From: Sulfurospirillum sp. UBA6790
Lineage (GTDB): Bacteria; Campylobacterota; Campylobacteria; Campylobacterales; Sulfurospirillaceae
Assembly: GCA_002452855.1 (NCBI GenBank)
Contig: DKFS01000075.1
Coordinates: 1 to 23,598 of the forward strand
DNA length: 23,598 nucleotides
Direction: 5' to 3'
The notes beneath the pieces are model-generated. The model was not told the DNA's origin, made no database searches, and worked only from the letters and a program-made list of their open reading frames with translations. The position numbers were made by a program, and so were the translations under genes. Shown piece by piece: positions 22,510 to 23,598 of this stretch (position 1 is its first letter; each line of letters starts with the position of its first letter).

Positions 22510-22911
22510 TTACATAAAACCTTTATAGTTGGCTAAAAAGCGCGGGAGTCCTTGTGTTGCAAAAACGCCCTCACTCCACGGTTTGGGGTCTATAATATGA
22601 AAATAGTCGGTTTTGAGTACATACACACACGCTTGAATCATCGAGCCTTTTACCACCAGTTCTACTTCTTTACGCTCGTAATATTCGCCCTCAAATGCAT
22701 CAAGTGTTTGCATGTCTTCATCACTGATATCGTAGTAAACTACCCCTTCCACGTGTTCATCTCCTTGGAAAATGACAGGGTATTCGTCCTCTTTGACTGA
22801 GCGTCTTGTATAACCATTGAGCGTGGCTTTTTGAGAGAGATAATTTCCTTTGACAAGTTTGTCCCAGACCTGTTCAAACATTAATGAACCATACGTAAAA
22901 AGATGTGCCAT
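22510..22911 (-). CDS. Gamma-glutamylcyclotransferase-like (AIG2/GGCT fold) protein
   Basis: A 133-residue cytoplasmic protein. The GGCT-fold signature is at the start (LFTYGSLM), and the catalytic Glu is probably in DAFEGEYYERKEVEL. The remainder fits AIG2-like proteins (GYTRRSVKEDEYPVIF, VEGVVYYDISDEDMQTLDAFEG, ACVYVLK). Such proteins cleave gamma-glutamyl-amine or gamma-glutamyl peptide bonds; bacterial members are mostly uncharacterised. It is divergent from the GNAT gene; the start follows AAGGAG. Confidence 0.85.
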   Translation of the reverse strand: MAHLFTYGSLMFEQVWDKLVKGNYLSQKATLNGYTRRSVKEDEYPVIFQGDEHVEGVVYYDISDEDMQTLDAFEGEYYERKEVELVVKGSMIQACVYVLKTDYFHIIDPKPWSEGVFATQGLPRFLANYKGFM

Positions 22912-22982
22912 AAGTTACTCCTTGGTTAAAATCATACCATGCTTCCGTCCTTTTTGGGTGCTCAAAAACTGAGCAAATGGGG

Positions 22983-22988
22983 TATAAT
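22983..22988 (+). promoter_or_regulatory. -10 box of the GNAT gene
   Basis: TATAAT predicts a start near 22995, followed by AGAGG and the ATG at 23020. It lies in the divergent region with the GGCT-like gene. Confidence 0.55.
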
Positions 22989-23019
22989 AAGAGCAAATCA
23001 TTCTTTTAGAGGCGTTCTT

Positions 23020-23472
23020 ATGGTTACATGTAAAACAGATAATGCTGACCCTTTTTTTTGTCAATTAACAGCACAGTTAGATAAAGAATTGCATGCGCGT
23101 TACGGTACTTTACAATCCACGTACGATAAGCACAACAAAATTGACCCTATTGCGACAGCACTTTTAGGGTATGAAGATGATAAAGCCGTTGCGTGTGGAT
23201 GTTTTAAAAAAATTGACACGCAATGTGTTGAAATGAAGCGCATGTTTGTTGTGCCCAAGTTTCGACGTCAAGGCTTTTCTTCACAACTTTTACGGGAACT
23301 AGAAGCGTGGGCACAAGCGCTTGGCTTTAGTGAAGCTCGCTTGGAAACAGGCAAAGCACAACCCGAAGCCATAGCCCTTTACACCAAGATGGGGTACCGC
23401 ATTATCCCTAACTATCCGCCGTATGTGGGGATGGAAAACAGTGTATGCATGCACAAACTTTTAAGGAGTTGA
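23020..23472 (+). CDS. GNAT-family N-acetyltransferase
   Basis: A 150-residue acetyltransferase. The acetyl-CoA motif A is MKRMFVVPKFRRQGFSSQLLREL (R82-R-Q-G-F-S), and the C-terminal motif B is LETGKAQPEAIALYTKMGYRIIPNYPPY. The ending NYPPYVGMENSVCMHK is common in GNAT proteins near the PhnO/YhbS-like groups; the acceptor is unknown. The start at 23020 is chosen over 22939 because an AGAGG site lies seven bases before it and the -10 box lies between the two ATGs. The second to fourth codons hold one TTACATGTAA copy. It is one base from the next gene, forming an operon. Confidence 0.88.
   Translation: MVTCKTDNADPFFCQLTAQLDKELHARYGTLQSTYDKHNKIDPIATALLGYEDDKAVACGCFKKIDTQCVEMKRMFVVPKFRRQGFSSQLLRELEAWAQALGFSEARLETGKAQPEAIALYTKMGYRIIPNYPPYVGMENSVCMHKLLRS
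23024..23033. repeat. TTACATGTAA palindrome at the start of the GNAT gene
   Basis: A 10-bp core copy within codons 2-5 (V-T-C-K). Confidence 0.75.
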
Positions 23473-23473
23473 T

Positions 23474-23598
23474 ATGGCACAATGTACGTTTGATTCTCCC
23501 ATCGGGCGATTGATAGCTGTTGCAGATGAACAAGGGATTTGTTCTTTGAACTTTGAAAAAGATGGTCAGATTTTTGACGAAGAAAACAGACATTTAAC
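23474..23598 (+). CDS. Methylated-DNA--protein-cysteine methyltransferase, N-terminal part
   Basis: The gene starts at ATG 23474, five bases after AAGGAG, and runs off the window. The 41 visible residues (MAQCTFDSPIGRLIAVADEQ then GICSLNFEKDGQ) match the N-terminus of Ogt/Ada-C-type O6-alkylguanine-DNA alkyltransferases, in which SPIG-L-----GL--L-F is conserved. The active-site PCHR motif lies beyond the window and cannot be checked. It overlaps no other gene and follows the GNAT gene by one base. Confidence 0.75.
   Translation, partial: MAQCTFDSPIGRLIAVADEQGICSLNFEKDGQIFDEENRHL

Noticed and set aside
1..23598. CRISPR arrays, insertion sequences, integrases, tRNA or rRNA genes
   Set aside because: I saw no regularly spaced repeats, transposase-like ORFs, tRNA-like cloverleafs or rRNA segments anywhere in the window.

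Overview
The window looks like chromosome from a Campylobacterota (epsilonproteobacterial) respirer, most probably Sulfurospirillum or a close relative. The evidence is the A+T-rich sequence with TATAAT-type -10 boxes, the DUF3373-type outer-membrane protein at the left edge, Aer-like PAS domains on an HD-GYP protein, NosL-type periplasmic proteins, a TAT-exported molybdoenzyme and the compact one-gene leuC. The genus is an inference from protein character; no marker gene is present.

Layout. 1-422: 3' end of a beta-barrel outer-membrane protein. 458-1276 (-): short Mrp/ApbC ATPase. 1277-1646: A+T-rich intergenic region with several dyads. 1647-9791 (+): the centrepiece, a tightly packed seven-gene operon. 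Its genes are an exported tandem rhodanese, a TAT-exported type II DMSO-reductase-family molybdopterin subunit, a four-cluster Fe-S subunit, a gamma (heme b) subunit fused to a c-type cytochrome, a small exported Cys-rich protein, a TorD-type chaperone and a cytoplasmic polyferredoxin with a C-terminal zinc-ribbon-like Cys cluster. 9839-10657 (+): DUF3862-like lipoprotein and DUF4405-like membrane protein. 10677-13022 (-): PAS/PAS/HD-GYP signalling protein. 13159-15134 (-): moaC, a DUF493 protein and a coiled-coil protein. 15363-15641 (+): RRM protein. 15691-17150 (-): outer-membrane phospholipase A and a Dabb protein. 17272-18408 (+): tandem NosL protein. 18419-21425 (-): leuC, mobA and a degenerate GGDEF/EAL protein. 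21526-22446 (-): Crp/Fnr regulator and a small DUF2892 membrane protein. 22510-22911 (-): gamma-glutamylcyclotransferase-like protein. 23020-23598 (+): GNAT acetyltransferase and the start of an O6-alkylguanine-DNA methyltransferase gene.

How it works together. The 1.6-9.8 kb operon encodes a periplasmic molybdenum respiratory (or oxidative) enzyme of the selenate/perchlorate/chlorate reductase, ethylbenzene and dimethylsulfide dehydrogenase class. Electrons would pass through the alpha/beta Fe-S chain to heme b and then to the c-heme fused on the same polypeptide, so no separate docking cytochrome may be needed. The rhodanese suggests sulfane-sulfur or selenium handling, but the substrate cannot be read from sequence. 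MoaC and MobA, in nearby but separate operons, act in making the Mo-bis-MGD cofactor this enzyme class needs.

Two non-coding signals stand out. The 10-bp palindrome TTACATGTAA occurs ten times in 23.6 kb, inside and between genes. A perfect-arm dyad GTAAC-N4-GTTAC is centred at exactly -41.5 of a predicted promoter beside the Crp/Fnr gene.
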